A stretch of 64,000 nt of DNA. It comes from Micrasema longulum (Eukaryota; Arthropoda; Insecta; Trichoptera; Brachycentridae). How positions within the stretch are numbered: position 1 is the first letter of the stretch; every line of letters begins with the position of its first letter. This document shows positions 42,149 through 52,950 of this stretch, one piece after another. Position numbers and translations under genes: made by a program. The stretch spans positions 1 to 64,000 of the forward strand of contig JAGVSM010000223.1 in assembly GCA_022494885.1 (NCBI GenBank), read 5' to 3'. The notes under the pieces were generated by a model that had not been told where the DNA came from, ran no database searches, and saw nothing but the letters and a program-made list of their open reading frames with translations.

Positions 42149-42959
42149 CATAGAATTAAGAATAGTCCAGAAGGAGCGTAGAATCATATTTGAATACATC
42201 GAACTGCGTTCAAAAATTCCCCCACTATGCCTCACTTTCACCGCGCGCATTCGTGATGCAGCCGCGTAATGTTGCACGATAGGAAAAAATATAATCATAA
42301 CACAAATGTAAGGTAAAAAAAAAAAAAAGGAATCTGTTAATTTCTCAAAATTTTTATTGTGTACGCGGAAATATTGATTGACACAACAGAGTAGATAAGT
42401 AAAGGGTCATTTTATAAGAGTAATTGAATTAATGAACTTTGAACTGAAAATATAAAACAAATTTTATTTTACATAAACGAATATTTTTTATGTCATGTTC
42501 AATAATATTTTATGTTTTAAAGATAATATCGGTCAAATGTCCACCACAGAGTTGTTTAATCCGAGGTCCAATTTTCATTAGTTTTCTCATTAGATGAGCA
42601 AAGTAGGGTTAAAAAATTCACTACCCTGGCAAGACTAACGAAATGTCCATTTTGATTTTTTCTACAATCTGACAGATGGAAAAATATTTCAATTTTTAAG
42701 TAATGTATTTGCTACTTACACATTTATTTGCTAATTATACATGAAATGTGATTGCATCCTGTTTCTTTAAGATCCTAGCAGTATTTCTTCACTTTGAAAG
42801 GACACAACACGGCATGGTAAAATTCAAATCAGGAGTTGCGTACTGAGCGACGTCTACAAAGAAACTAATAGGTCCAAACGTAAAACAACTCATTTATAAG
42901 TAGTTTAGTCGCCTTCTGTTTGATGCTCGTATGCGGTTTCTGGATGATTCTTAGTTATA
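42149..42959. mobile_element. Family F element, copy 2
   Basis: It begins CATAGAATTAAGAATAGTCC like copy 1. It stays collinear (GGAGCGTAGAATCATATTTG, ACACAACACGGCATGG, GTTGCGTACTGAGCGACG) and ends in a degraded inverse terminus (GATTCTTAGTTATAT). The target duplication is no longer clear. It lies right after the TTA tail of S3. Confidence 0.8.
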
Positions 42960-42964
42960 TTTGA

Positions 42965-43025
42965 ATAAATTATATAGCCCTGTTTTCGAAAAACCACAAG
43001 GGCGCTTTACAAAGTTATTATATAT
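42965..43025 (-). repeat. L2-like LINE 3' end
   Basis: ATATAGCCCTGTTTTCGAAA then CCACAAGGGCGCTTTACAAA, the inverse of the 21.2 kb 3' UTR end. The upstream LINE body (43030-43200) is not readable. Confidence 0.6.
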
Positions 43026-44559
43026 GAATATTGATTTTATGGAAGAAGGGCAAGAAATAATATAATTGGCAATATTCCTCCCTCTAAAACAACATTTGGT
43101 CAATGGTGCAAGGATTATTCATCTGCCAAACTATTTCATGTGCTTTCCTATACAACCGAGTAAACAGATAACAAAAAATAAATTAAAATCTGTCTGAAGT
43201 AAATTAGCATACAAGAAACAAAAAAAAATGAGTGACATGTGAATAATGTAAATTATAATTTCAACACTGTATAGTCCTACTTAGAACAGGTTTCCCTAGT
43301 AAAGAGGACGCTCGAATTAATTTTGTAGAAAAGTATTTTATCAGATAATATAATAAAAAAAAATACTGAAAATTTGAGTAAAACAATTTATTTTATTATC
43401 AGATGATCAGGATTTATTCAAATGCTGATGGTGTTGAGTAATGATAATTTTAAATTAACAAGATACCAGGTTCATTATTTGCAAAAGAAATCGTAAAAAT
43501 TGATATATTTAACTAAAAATATAGATAACATTAAACCAATAGAGAAAAATCAGAATATTTACTCAAAAACATTCTTAAATAATAAACGGTATAAATTGAT
43601 GTTGTATAACTGTATAATAAATTAACTAGTAGATAGTATTAAAATATTTTATTTTGCATAAAAATATCTGCCTTAAAACAGGTTGTTACAATTTAGGCAG
43701 ACTAGACATTATCCAGATAAATCTAAATCGATATGAAGTAGATAAAGAAATTGTTATTTTTGTTGATAAACCATAATTATTATTATTATTAATGTTAAAA
43801 TTGAAAAATTTTATCTGTACCCTAAAAGACAAATCACATTAAACGAAATGTTTCGAAAACAAGATTTTGTGATTGTGCGATTTTCAAAACAAAACCTTTG
43901 ACACAAATGAGCTTGTCTATAAAAAAAATAAAAATAAAATAAAGATTATTTTAGTAACTAGTACATATTAAATAGCATATCTTGGACTACTGATGTTTTT
44001 TGCATTAAAAGATTTTAAAAATCATTTACGTATAATGACGAAAGTGGGCTTCGGTGTTTTTTTCGTGTACAAAATAGCGTCTTGTGATAAATTCAGCATT
44101 TTTTACATCATCAAACGGCTAAAAGTAGACTCCCGTGTTTTATCCTCTAAGGTGAAGATAATGATAATCATACAATTATATATAATTAACTACCTACAAA
44201 ATAAAATTATAATCTGAGTAGGCACTTGATTAAAACATTTTATTTCTCGATTCCTACAAAATTTTTAATAAGATCCTTAAAATCGTTATGTATTATCGTT
44301 TTCTTAGAAGACTAAAAAAATATCTACTCATTTAAACTCCTTATAAACTAAATGTAAAAATTTACTAAATGTTTTCAATTATGTTGAAAGCCGTTTGAAA
44401 AATATTCCATTGCACGTGGATACATCGTCTTGTTCACAACCGTTAGCAGAAACAACAATAATTAATTACAACATTTATTTATTTTTTAAAGCGTTCTATT
44501 TCCATTTTCAAATCCGTCCCACAATATTATTACACAGCTTGGGGGCTACTGGACTTACA
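43026..44559. other. AT-rich, repeat-poor DNA
   Basis: No gene or recognisable element. The frame 43993-44217 (74 codons) is Lys/Ile/Phe-rich and not recognised. Confidence 0.35.
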
Positions 44560-44780
44560 CTGACAGCTACGAGCAAGCGAGCAGGCAATAGTGTATCAGT
44601 GCGTTAGAGCGAGAGAGAATCATGAAACAAGCATTTCCCAACTTCAGTTGGTGTCAGATCGCAGAGGAGAGAGTACGTCGCGTCGCTTACAAGTTAAATT
44701 CGCGCGTGTGTTAACGAAGTATCAATTTTGTGGTGAATATTCAAACTGAATGACTATTATTCGAGTGTTGCTGAGGATTG
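44560..44780 (+). promoter_or_regulatory. Candidate promoter / 5' exon region (weak)
   Basis: It contrasts with its AT-rich flanks: GAGA-like tracts (GAGCGAGAGAGAA and GAGGAGAGAGTACG), a TCAGT initiator-like motif (44645-44649), CpG-containing GTCGCGTCGC and CGCGCGTGTG. No repeat copy in the window. I see no convincing downstream exon or splice junction, so this is a compositional inference only. Confidence 0.25.
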
Positions 44781-45889
44781 CCCATTCGTGTTAGTTTTTC
44801 TTGCTTTTATAACATGTATTTATGACGTCTGTTCATTACAAAATGTATCTTTGTTGATGGTTTTTTGTGGTAACGCGCAGTTTATTATTTTGTTGTGCGG
44901 TTTCGAGTGTTTATGTGGAGTTGTGGTTGCGCCGTGCATAGCTAATTTGCGAATGCATTTTTCTCGTACAAGTTGTTATATTGTGTTATATTGTTTTTAA
45001 CGTGTTGTGTGTTGTGGTGCCTATTTTGGATTATTTCGCTGAAGGATACCAATAATACAAGTATCTATGCACCAATAACATCTTTCTTTACGATTTTTTC
45101 CTTGCATTCACACTAACAATATCCACAAAGTTATATTTTTCACGTGGGTAGGATGGCGTGGTAGAAATATAAATACGTACTTGATCAAAATAAACATAAT
45201 TAAGTAACTCTTTTGTGCGGAATAAAATGTTACATATTTTCTTTTAAGTTTATTTTGTTTATGCAATTAAAATTCAGAGAATTTGATTTCAGAACGCTGT
45301 CAAAATTCGACTTGAATTTTATAAAAACAGCAATGACTTCCATCGCATTTTATTGGTTGAAAAACATTCCGTCGCGTCGCCGACGGGAGCTTGTAAAAAT
45401 ACAAAACACAAGTCTCGTCTTCTGTTGGCGGCTAATTGCCGAATGTTTTTTCTTAATTCATTTTGTACCAAACAAATGAACAGTTCGAAATTGCAATTTT
45501 AGTAAAGTAGCGTTCTGTAAAATCAATCACACGGATGCCGGTAGTGATCCGCAAAATGGTTGATAAACAATGCAAAAAACTTATATTGTTCCCAATTATT
45601 ACTTAATTTTTACTTAAAATTACGAATTGTTTTATTTTCCGTGTTTTGACGGACGCATAATACATATTTACTCGCGTTTATTTGTTATTTGTAGGTATGT
45701 ATGTACGTTCAGATTTATACTGGGGTAATATTTAAGATACGGGTGTTTTAAGAGACATGGCTTTTAGTTTTTGTGGTTACAATGAACTGCCTTAATTTAA
45801 AGCCCCTATGCCCGGATACCGAGATCGTTTTAAGATCCCATTATTTTAAGGCTCAAGCGCAGACTAGCCGGCCGCCGACGTTAGGTATT
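44781..45889. other. Repeat-poor DNA, no gene assigned
   Basis: Two plus-strand frames (44788-45000, 70 codons, hydrophobic; 45213-45479, 88 codons) are unrecognised. The locus could include untranslated exon sequence, but nothing demonstrates it. Confidence 0.25.
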
Positions 45890-46065
45890 TTATATACTTC
45901 ACAGTCCCACATCCCGTCTTATGTTTAAAAAAAATACAATTCATACCGCCGTGCGTCCAACATAAAATAATTCTCCAAACTGACATATAAATTAATATAT
46001 CGTTAGAATTATTTCGGCGCGCTGCCGCCGGCCGCGGCGACTGAGACCGGCGGCTCTAGAGTTAT
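45890..46065. other. GC-rich inverted segments
   Basis: CTAGCCGGCCGCCGACG at the left and CTGCCGCCGGCCGCGGCG at the right are partly inverted, with an AT-rich middle. A small inverted-repeat element or a CpG-rich regulatory patch are both possible. Confidence 0.3.
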
Positions 46066-46244
46066 AGAGAAAAGGTATTTTTTGCATATTTTTACTCAAG
46101 TTCCTGCATTTATTTCTCGTACGATTTTAAACATTTTGTATGTACCTGACTATTCGTATAGAATTAGCAGTTAAATCATTAGTTATATTGCTTTATTTAT
46201 TTATTCCGGATAATTTTTATAGCGTCATTTTTGTGGAAAATCAA

Positions 46245-46450
46245 CTCAAGGGCGCTGTACAATAAATATTCCAACACATCCTGCAGCTAGGTACAGAGCG
46301 CATAGGCGGTTGGGATTTTAGTTACCCTCCAATAGATTATTTTTAATAAAAAAATACATAGGAGCTAGATAAAAAAACTAGTCTTGCAGCTACAGAGCGA
46401 CGGACAGTTACAATCTAGCCCCCATTTATATATATATATATATTTTAATG
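46245..46450 (-). repeat. Repeat Z, uninterrupted copy
   Basis: CTCAAGGGCGCTGTACAATA, CCTGCAGCTAGGTACAGAGC, GGGATTTTAGTTACCCTCC, then GGAGCTAGAT...ATCTAGCCCCC and an AT run (46430-46445). This is the reference for the family B insertion at 27.9 kb. Confidence 0.65.
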
Positions 46451-46706
46451 CTTCTGTTGCAAAGTGATGTTTCTAATAGGTATTAAACCTTAAAAAAAAC
46501 TAAACCGATTTTGTTTTTTTAAGAAAGAGTGTCAGAATGAATTCTTCAGTACCTTTTGGGTTTTTTAAAATTATTATTATATTTGTATATCGTACGTCCG
46601 AAGACGGCAGATAAAACTGACCGCTTTTTGAATCCTTTTTATCTATGGTGTGTTAAAGAATCACTGCCTAGTGCCATAATCCAGGGAGAACATAGGGAAT
46701 AAGTTT

Positions 46707-47125
46707 ATATGAAGAAAAGTCGAAATGCAATCCCTCAGGCGAATGTGTGGTAAAACTATGTATGATAGGTACACAAATGTCGAGATACGTAATCTGTGTA
46801 AGGCTGACATACGCATTATCGACAGAATCAAGAAAGGGGTGCTGCGTTGGTTTGGACATGTAGAGCAAAATGGACAGCGAAAGAACAGCTAAAAGGATCT
46901 ACGATGCGAATGTTGATGGATGCAGAAAACGAGGAAGACCGAGAAATACATGGCACGATCAAGTCCATCAAATACTTGAAGATGGACATGTCAAAAGTAG
47001 GAACAATCTGCGTGCGTGGATGGGAAGATGTATGAATGTAGAGGAAGCGAGGTATGTAGGCAAAGATATAATGATATGGCGTTCTATCCTTTCTGCCTTC
47101 TCCTACGGAGAAACGGCGTTATGGT
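46707..47125 (+). pseudogene. RTE-like LINE C-terminal region with one frameshift
   Basis: First frame: VEMQSLRRMCGKTMYDRY, EIRNLCKADIRIIDRIKK, GVLRWFGHVEQ. A one-base shift near 46867 then gives MDSERTAKRIYDANVDGC, RKRGRPRNTWHDQVHQIL, NNLRAWMGRCMNVEEAR, DIMIWRSILSAFSYGE. This is the standard RTE-like terminal order (RW.GH..RM; R.RPR..W.DQ; W..RMNV.EA; W...V.A). It is the longest copy of the family that also left pieces at 21.7, 38.5, 52.6-52.9 and 63.5 kb. Confidence 0.85.
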
Positions 47126-47499
47126 TTGTTTTCTTTTGTTTTGATTGTTGTTTAAAAAGTCAGACCGCGTTTCCTCTAAGACGAAAAACGTTTATCGTCT
47201 AAGCGCGTGAAAAATGTGCGTTCGTGCAATAAATAAGTTGTCATTTTCACGCTGTTGTGAAATAAGTGTCTAATATTCAGTAACTATCTACGTATCTACC
47301 TAGTAACTACCTTCCGTAGTATTGTGGAATGTAATATTTTCAAATGACAAACACGTAGAAGTGTTATTTGTGTACCTAACAGAACTTTACGATTTTATTT
47401 GTCACTCTTGTCTGTCAACGGAATAGATAATAGATACACAGTACCCATAGTATAGATAGGGGGTTCATATGTCAATACTTAGTTACCTTTATGTGTATA
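47126..47499. other. Unassigned DNA
   Basis: No gene or repeat recognised. Confidence 0.3.
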
Positions 47500-48080
47500 T
47501 GTGTATTCGGTATTCGGAGTACCTACGCTTGTGTGAGTAAACAGAACCGATTTCCGTTCACACCTTTTCGCGGTAAAACTTCTTCGCGTTTAGCAAAAGC
47601 CATTATAGCTCCCACACTAATATTCCTCGGGTCGTCATTGTGCGCTGTACGTATTCGTACGGCTGGTGTATGGCGCCGAACACGAACGAAAACACCAATA
47701 ATACAGAGACACCGACTCGAAAACGCGCGTTAATTCTACTTAATCGCCCGGTCGAGTGTACACTTTGTTACTTATTTCCAAGCCATTTTCCCGATACTGC
47801 GCCGCGTCGGGCGGGTCTCGGCACTTCGGTTCAGTCCACGTGGACTACGGCGACGCTAAATATAACCCGAGTTAAACACGGGGTCGCTTTAAAGCGATCG
47901 CGCAATCTCATCGCTCGTCTAGAGCTCTCGCCCTATAGTGTTTACCTTGGAATGTGACGCTCAATTCAGCCGGCGCTGTTACCGGCATTCGTGAATGTGA
48001 ATACGGCGCGATTTTTTCCTCGGCGGCGACGAATCGCGTGACGCCGTTCTCAGCGCGTTCTGTTTTTTTAAATTATACGC
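47500..48080. promoter_or_regulatory. CpG-rich, repeat-free candidate regulatory region
   Basis: It has a much higher GC and CpG content than the surrounding DNA over about 550 bp. It contains the perfect palindrome GTCCACGTGGAC (47835-47846, an E-box core) overlapping a TCAGTC initiator-like motif, and CTTTAAAGCGATCGCGC. Overlapping frames 47491-47733 and 47640-47957 are Arg/Thr-rich and unrecognised. Such islands in AT-rich insect DNA often mark promoters or conserved control elements; here that is inference. Confidence 0.3.
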
Positions 48081-48524
48081 TACCAAGACCCCTCCCTCGG
48101 CATAATTTTTAATGTAGGCATATTTTGTCCGGTTCAATTCGTCTCTGATCCTAACTAAAGTTACTACGATAATGACTACCCGGGTTGGATTTTGTATTAG
48201 GCCCTTTTTATTTCTTTTGTTCTGAAAGGCACGAAGTTAGGTGCAATATAATAGCCATAATGTACCTGTTCCTGTACTGTGTCTTGTGCCGAAGCAACCT
48301 TTACGATTTATGACCCCAACATACCTGCGCTGCGCCTCGCCTCGACCGTTTTCGAAGAAAATAAACAACTTTGAAACATGCAGAAAAAATGCCCTATTAC
48401 GTTGTTATCCCGCCTTTTTATTTTAAATACGTTCGAAATGTGTCTTCATAGCTAATGTAAAAAATGAAAGCGACCTTGTGAGATTTAGTACATAATTGTT
48501 TGCATAATGAACTGTATTTACGGC
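48081..48524. other. Unassigned DNA
   Basis: No gene or repeat recognised. Confidence 0.3.
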
Positions 48525-48615
48525 TCCTGTAACTAATGGTTAAGATGCCTTTCCTCACGCACAGGGTTTTGTGTTCGATTCCTGGCGGAGACACAACGAA
48601 GTAATAAAAAATAAA
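48525..48615 (+). mobile_element. SINE S2-like, diverged
   Basis: GGCTCCTGTAACTAATGGTT head, GTGTTCGATTCCTGG box B, GAGACACAACGAAG. It keeps S2 order but with many changes. Confidence 0.6.
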
Positions 48616-48835
48616 AATGTATCTACTCATTCATTGCTGATTTTTAAACCTCCTAAGTACCTAATGCAAAAAAATAAAAATATTGTTAATTTATTTTACA
48701 TCAACTTTCCAGTTTTAGTGCTACAGAACAGCTTATTTTAAAATTTTCATTTGAATCACTAAGTCTTAGAACTTCAGAGGAATATGCGTTTAAAACTAGG
48801 TTTTTTAATGTTATTATTTATTGGCGGCCTCTGTA

Positions 48836-48996
48836 GTGTAGTAGTTAAGACGCTTGACTCACATACGAAAGGTTCCGGGTTCGATTCCCAGTAAAGACAC
48901 AAAAATTAAATGTGGTTTTTTCAAGCCTCACTGTTCTGTGTTGTAATTCACTACTTAATTGGGCCCCCTGACCGTTGTGGTGCAAAAAATAAATTA
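48836..48996 (+). mobile_element. SINE family S2 copy
   Basis: GGCCTCTGTAGTGTAGTAG head, GGGTTCGATTCCCAG box B, GTGGTTTTTTCAAGCC, TTGTGGTGCAAAAAAT tail. Confidence 0.85.
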
Positions 48997-49021
48997 AGAT
49001 CTGCCATAAACTTATTAAACA

Positions 49022-49070
49022 TCTTTTTGTAATAAATACCTCAAGGGCGCTTAACCCTGTACAGTTGTAA
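49022..49070 (-). repeat. L2-like LINE 3' end fragment
   Basis: AATACCTCAAGGGCGCTTAA, the reverse of the shared L2-like 3' end; the body is absent. Confidence 0.55.
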
Positions 49071-49294
49071 AGATCGTATCCATCTCACTTCACATCAAAA
49101 ACAGCATGACAAAAAGACTTTGCTTATTAGCTCCGAAACATGTTTCGATGTAATATTTAGTAAGCACTGTTAAAATAAAATAGGATTCGATTCATTATTA
49201 GTTTATTAAACCTTGATTAAGAAGCTGGTGTAGTTTTGAAACCGGTCGGTTGAGAAAAAAAAAAGTGATTAAAAACAAAGTTGTTTTATATTTA

Positions 49295-49545
49295 CGAATA
49301 ATAAAAGACGCAATAGAACGGCGACGGGCTTAAATTAAACTCAACATGGTTCCCAGAACTACATACTACAAAAACTAATACAAATGTGCCTACTGCCGAC
49401 TGCGACACGGTACAAATAACTAGTAGTTAGACACGTATTTTTGCATACAAAACACTCCGATTACCCTGAAGATGGCTCCTGCAATGATAGCCGAAACGTC
49501 GGAACAAATCCAACACACACGGTATCACCTAAAAAATAAACATAT
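49295..49545 (+). pseudogene. Penelope-like element C-terminus with intact hammerhead-like motif
   Basis: The plus strand reads IIKDAIE then, after a small gap, GLKLNSTWFPELHTTK and TADCDTVQITSS with stop at 49428-49430. This is the C-terminus of a Penelope-like ORF (after GIY-YIG). 36 bp further lies 49466-49500: CTGAAGATGG, a GGCT/AGCC stem, GAAACGTC. ORF end followed by this motif gives the true order of the element end, matching the broken 10 kb copy. Confidence 0.75.
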
Positions 49546-49604
49546 TTATTTATTATAAACTTAGTTCATAACATTTTAAGAACTAATATAATTTTTTATC
49601 AACT

Positions 49605-49845
49605 GTAATATTTTTTATCAAAACTTCTCAAGAACATATTTTTCAAAATTAAATTCCTTCCATTTCTCGCGGTAACTCTTTGTACAGCTTCAATCCCTTG
49701 TACAATGAGTTTTGAGATTCTGTTTTTCTCCTCATTGTTAATCTTGTCTTTTTTTTATCCCTTGTTTCATATGTATGACATTGTTGGATACATTTTAATA
49801 TTGATTTTATTTTATTCATCGCCTTAATTATTTTATGCATTCAAA
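49605..49845 (-). pseudogene. LINE C-terminal fragment
   Basis: The minus strand reads NSLYKGLKLYKELPREM, a frame shift, then EFNFEKYVLEKF and a stop. This is the ...L.YKGL.LYN.LP.E... F......L pattern of insect LINE ORF2 ends. Confidence 0.55.
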
Positions 49846-49861
49846 TTGCTACATTCTATTT

Positions 49862-49925
49862 TATTTGCTGCTTTACTGTGAGAATTGCTAACAGTGACCG
49901 TGAACACCTTCGCACCCACTGTTTT
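49862..49925 (-). mobile_element. Inverted Penelope terminal scrap
   Basis: GACCGTGAACACCTTCGCACC is the reverse complement of the GGTGCGAAGG.TTTCACGGTC block just upstream of the hammerhead-like motif at 30.14 kb. It faces the plus-strand remnant at 49.3-49.5 kb. Confidence 0.5.
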
Positions 49926-50149
49926 ATATTTATTTTTAACTATATAACCACAAAACTAGTGCTTCAAATATAAATTTTACAAAAACCTGAATTTAAAAAA
50001 ATATATATCTTTCAATATATCTGCATAATTATAATCCGAACGCTTCGTACGAACATTCGAACAGGGTAAAAGTTTTGTGTGTTAAGACTATCTAGAAACT
50101 GCTGTATTTATTGTTTAGACAGGTCATATTATTGTTTTGACAATCTGTT

Positions 50150-50360
50150 TTCAATGCAGCAGCGGCTTATACGGGAGTAAAAAAATATTCTCACATCTTC
50201 GAGACACACTGGTTTAAAAACACAGAGAGAATAAAATACAAGCTTTGCTGGACAGTACTCCATCCATTCACGAAATGGCTCCAGGATACCTATCGGACCT
50301 TTGTATTAGGGAAAATACTAAAATCTTACTTCTTTATCATACCCTCAATTGAACGTAGTT
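50150..50360 (+). pseudogene. L2-like LINE fragment
   Basis: Plus-strand frames give AA.LI-like AAAYTGVKKYSHIFET, HWFKNTERIKYKLCWTV, then LHPFTKWLQDTYRTF or MAPGYLSDLCI in the next frame. It is homologous to the 60.6-61.0 kb fragment without the palindrome and so shows the unbroken order there. Confidence 0.65.
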
Positions 50361-50654
50361 ATGCAGAAAGCAGCCAGGCATAGAAAAGCAAAACTGAAAT
50401 AATAGCACTTTTGTGAAAAGAGTGAACAATAAAATCTACACAACAGTTGGAATGTTTTTGACTTAACAAATGATAAACAATAAATACATTCGATTTTTTT
50501 AATATTACGAACAAGAATCTAATTATCTAATTACGTATTTGACCGGTTTTAATGATTTTTGAAGACCGTAAGATTTTTCTAGTGCTGTGGGTGTTTTTTG
50601 CAAATCAAGAAATGCCATTTTTGTGGTCGACACCATTTTCAGAAGGTGACTATA

Positions 50655-51490
50655 ATTATAATTATTGATAACTTATACAGCGCCATTTTCGTAATATAAT
50701 ACCTCAAGGGCGCTTTACAAAGTGATTATATAAATCTAATTTTAACTTTTTAATTTAAGAAAAATAATGTATATTGTCACCACGCTAAGAATTTATTCAA
50801 ATGATTTAGAGAACAAGTGAGTTTTAAGTTTCTTCCGAAACATCACTCTCACAGTTTCGGACTTCTGCTGGGAGAGCATTCCATGCCGTAGGGCCTGCGA
50901 CCGCAAATGCACGTTCGCCGAATTTAGTGCGCTGTTTGCGTAGAGGTATAATAACTTTTCCTTTCAACGTAGATGTAGCTGTTCTAAGAGTAAGACGTCT
51001 GTCAGCTAGTTCATCTGGAATGTTAGAGTTCCCTTAGATATTCTGGAGCAGAGTTGTGCAGTGACTTATACATAAGCCAACATAGTTTGTATTCCACTCT
51101 CTGTGGAAAACGTAGCCAGTGCAATTCCTAAAGTAGTGGAGTGATATGACTGAACTTAGAGATTCCAAAAATAAGTCACGCTGCGGCATTTAATACAGAC
51201 TGTAGGCGAGTCATTTTTTTCATTGGTAGACCTGCGTAGATACCACTACAATAATCGACTCTAGACACTACAAACGCATTTATTAATTGACGGGCAGCAT
51301 CAACTGGCAAATTTTTGCGTATGCATTTAATCTGCCTCAGCTGGTAAAAGAATGAACTGATCGTTCTACTAATTCAAGAGAAAGGTCAGAATTAAGGATG
51401 ACTCCCAGTAGTTTACAGTTTTTTGTATGAAAGTGGTGTGGCTGTTTTTAGCAGAACATAGAATCGACTTTACTGCACCCGATAACATCA
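50655..51490 (-). pseudogene. L2-like LINE, longest copy, with 3' end
   Basis: The minus strand shows CKLLGVILNSDLSLELVE, a frame shift, DAARQLINAFVVSRVDYCSG, LPMKKMTRLQSVLNAAA, stop, SHITPLL then ELHWLRFPQRVEYKLCW, LMYKSLHNSAPEYLREL, a frame shift, then GERAFAVAGPTAWNALPAE. These are the thumb and post-RT motifs of L2/CR1-type LINEs. The 3' UTR ends CCTCAAGGGCGCTTTACA (50701-50718 on plus). Frameshifts and stops make it dead. It is the same subfamily as 20.7-21.2 kb, extended about 360 bp upstream. Confidence 0.85.
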
Positions 51491-51499
51491 ATTTATATA

Positions 51500-51662
51500 T
51501 TTTTCAAAATTGTCGACTGCCTGCGTTCAATTTTAAATCAGAAAATATAATAATATGTCACTTTAGCTTAGTTAGAATGTAAGTTTAAGAAGTATACAAT
51601 TGAAGAGCGCCCTTGGGGTGATTTTTCACAAAATAAATCAGCCAAATATTATTATTATTAAT
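51500..51662 (+). repeat. L2-like LINE 3' UTR of a related subfamily
   Basis: GTCACTTTAGCTTAGTTAG then GAAGAGCGCCCTTGGGGTGA, TTTTTCACAAAATAAATCAG and an ATT run. It abuts the start of the oppositely oriented copy at 50.7-51.5 kb. The GCTTAGTTA block also occurs at 60.38 kb. Confidence 0.65.
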
Positions 51663-52074
51663 ATTATGATTATATTTACAACAGAGTTTAGATTATCGCG
51701 AAGTATTCTAGGCAGGCACAAAACACCCCTGTTCGCAGTACTGTAATGTACCTCCACAACGTACATAAATATTTGATGTAGGTAATTTATTTTCGCTCTA
51801 AGCAGAAGTAAACCGCTTTCGAATTTTTAAGCCGCCGCACCACACGTGTTGATAAATACGTTGCCGGGTAAAAGTACAAACACATCAGAGCCCTTATTCT
51901 GTCACTACTTCGTTTGTAAGTTCGTTCGTAACACATGTCGCACCCCTCCCGTCTAGGATGCCACATGTTAAAAAAACGGTGTTGTGAGTTAAGTTAATTA
52001 AATAAAATTTATCAACAATGTTTTTAGTTTGTCCAAATTTTTGTAGACAATGGGGAGCTGTCATTACCAACATG

Positions 52075-52410
52075 TTACAACAGATATGAAGAGCGTTTTA
52101 AAGAAGAGAATGTTGAAGTCTAGGCATCCACGGGGCTTATGTCATTGGCTGGATTAAGTGAGTATGTGGGCGAAATAATTCAGTCGTAATTTCACCCGTA
52201 ACTATTGAGGTTTCAGCTTTTTAACTTCACAAACGTCAACAGATGGAAGAATCGAAGGAATGTAGATATTCAAATATAGGCAGAATGGTGAATGTTACAC
52301 AGTGTGTAAAGTGGCCACTTAAACCCACCAATGACAGGTCATAAGGCTTGTGGATGCCTAGACTTCTACATTACCTTCGCTAAAATGTTTTTCATCTCTG
52401 TTGTTATATG
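52075..52410 (-). mobile_element. Family A MITE, complete with both arms
   Basis: The ends CAACAGATATGAAGAGCG and CATCTCTGTTGTT are inverted. Both arms include GAAGTCTAGGCATCCAC, and the core (CAGCTTTTTAACTTCAC, CAGAATGGTGAATGTTACAC) lies between, reverse-oriented compared with 26.0 kb. It defines the full family A structure: arms plus a unique core. Confidence 0.8.
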
Positions 52411-52562
52411 TTTGAAATAAAATCAAATGAAATTGATCAAATAAAATTTAATTTAATTAATTAAATAAAATTTTGAATCTAGTACACTGTACCAGACTGT
52501 CATAACTGCTCATTATAACGAGTTCATAATGGCACTTTTAGATGATATTTATATTTAATCGT

Positions 52563-52762
52563 TAGACGAGGACGACCAAGGAAGACGTGGCATGATCAGA
52601 TAAACCAAAATCTGAAGTCTGGTCATGTCAAAAGCTGACAGAACCGAAGGGCATGTATGACAAGATGTATGAATGTGGAAGAGGCTAGGATTGTATGCCA
52701 GGATAGACGTGTGTGGCGGTCCATTCTCTCTGCCTACTCCTACGGGGAAATGGCGTGATGGT
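52563..52762 (+). pseudogene. RTE-like LINE terminal fragment
   Basis: RRGRPRKTWHDQINQNLKSG, then HVKS, stop, QNRRACMTRCMNVEEARIV, RRVWRSILSAYSYGEMA and a stop (52756-52758). Confidence 0.8.
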
Positions 52763-52794
52763 AGTAGTAGTATCTTTTATAATTTATCAAGACT

Positions 52795-52950
52795 GCCATG
52801 TCACACAAAAATCCAATAAATACTTGAAGATGAGTCACAATAATCACCGCGCGTTTAGAGAAAATGTATGAATGTAGAGTGAGATCTGTATGGTGATATG
52901 ACGTTCTGTTCTCTCCGCCTACCCTTGCGGAGAAAAGGCGTAACGATTTG
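52795..52950 (+). pseudogene. Second RTE-like LINE terminal fragment
   Basis: AAAATGTATGAATGTAGAG and GACGTTCTGTTCTCTCCG, TTGCGGAGAAAAGGCGTAAC repeat the end of the preceding fragment with more damage. It is an adjacent second copy in the same orientation. Confidence 0.65.

Noticed and set aside
43080..43200. Possible transposase remnant on the minus strand
   Set aside because: A short stretch (TIDQMLF-like) was suggestive, but no second motif supports it.
47491..47957. Two overlapping plus-strand frames in the CpG-rich island
   Set aside because: Frames overlap out of phase and neither has a recognisable domain; the region is better treated as possible regulatory DNA.
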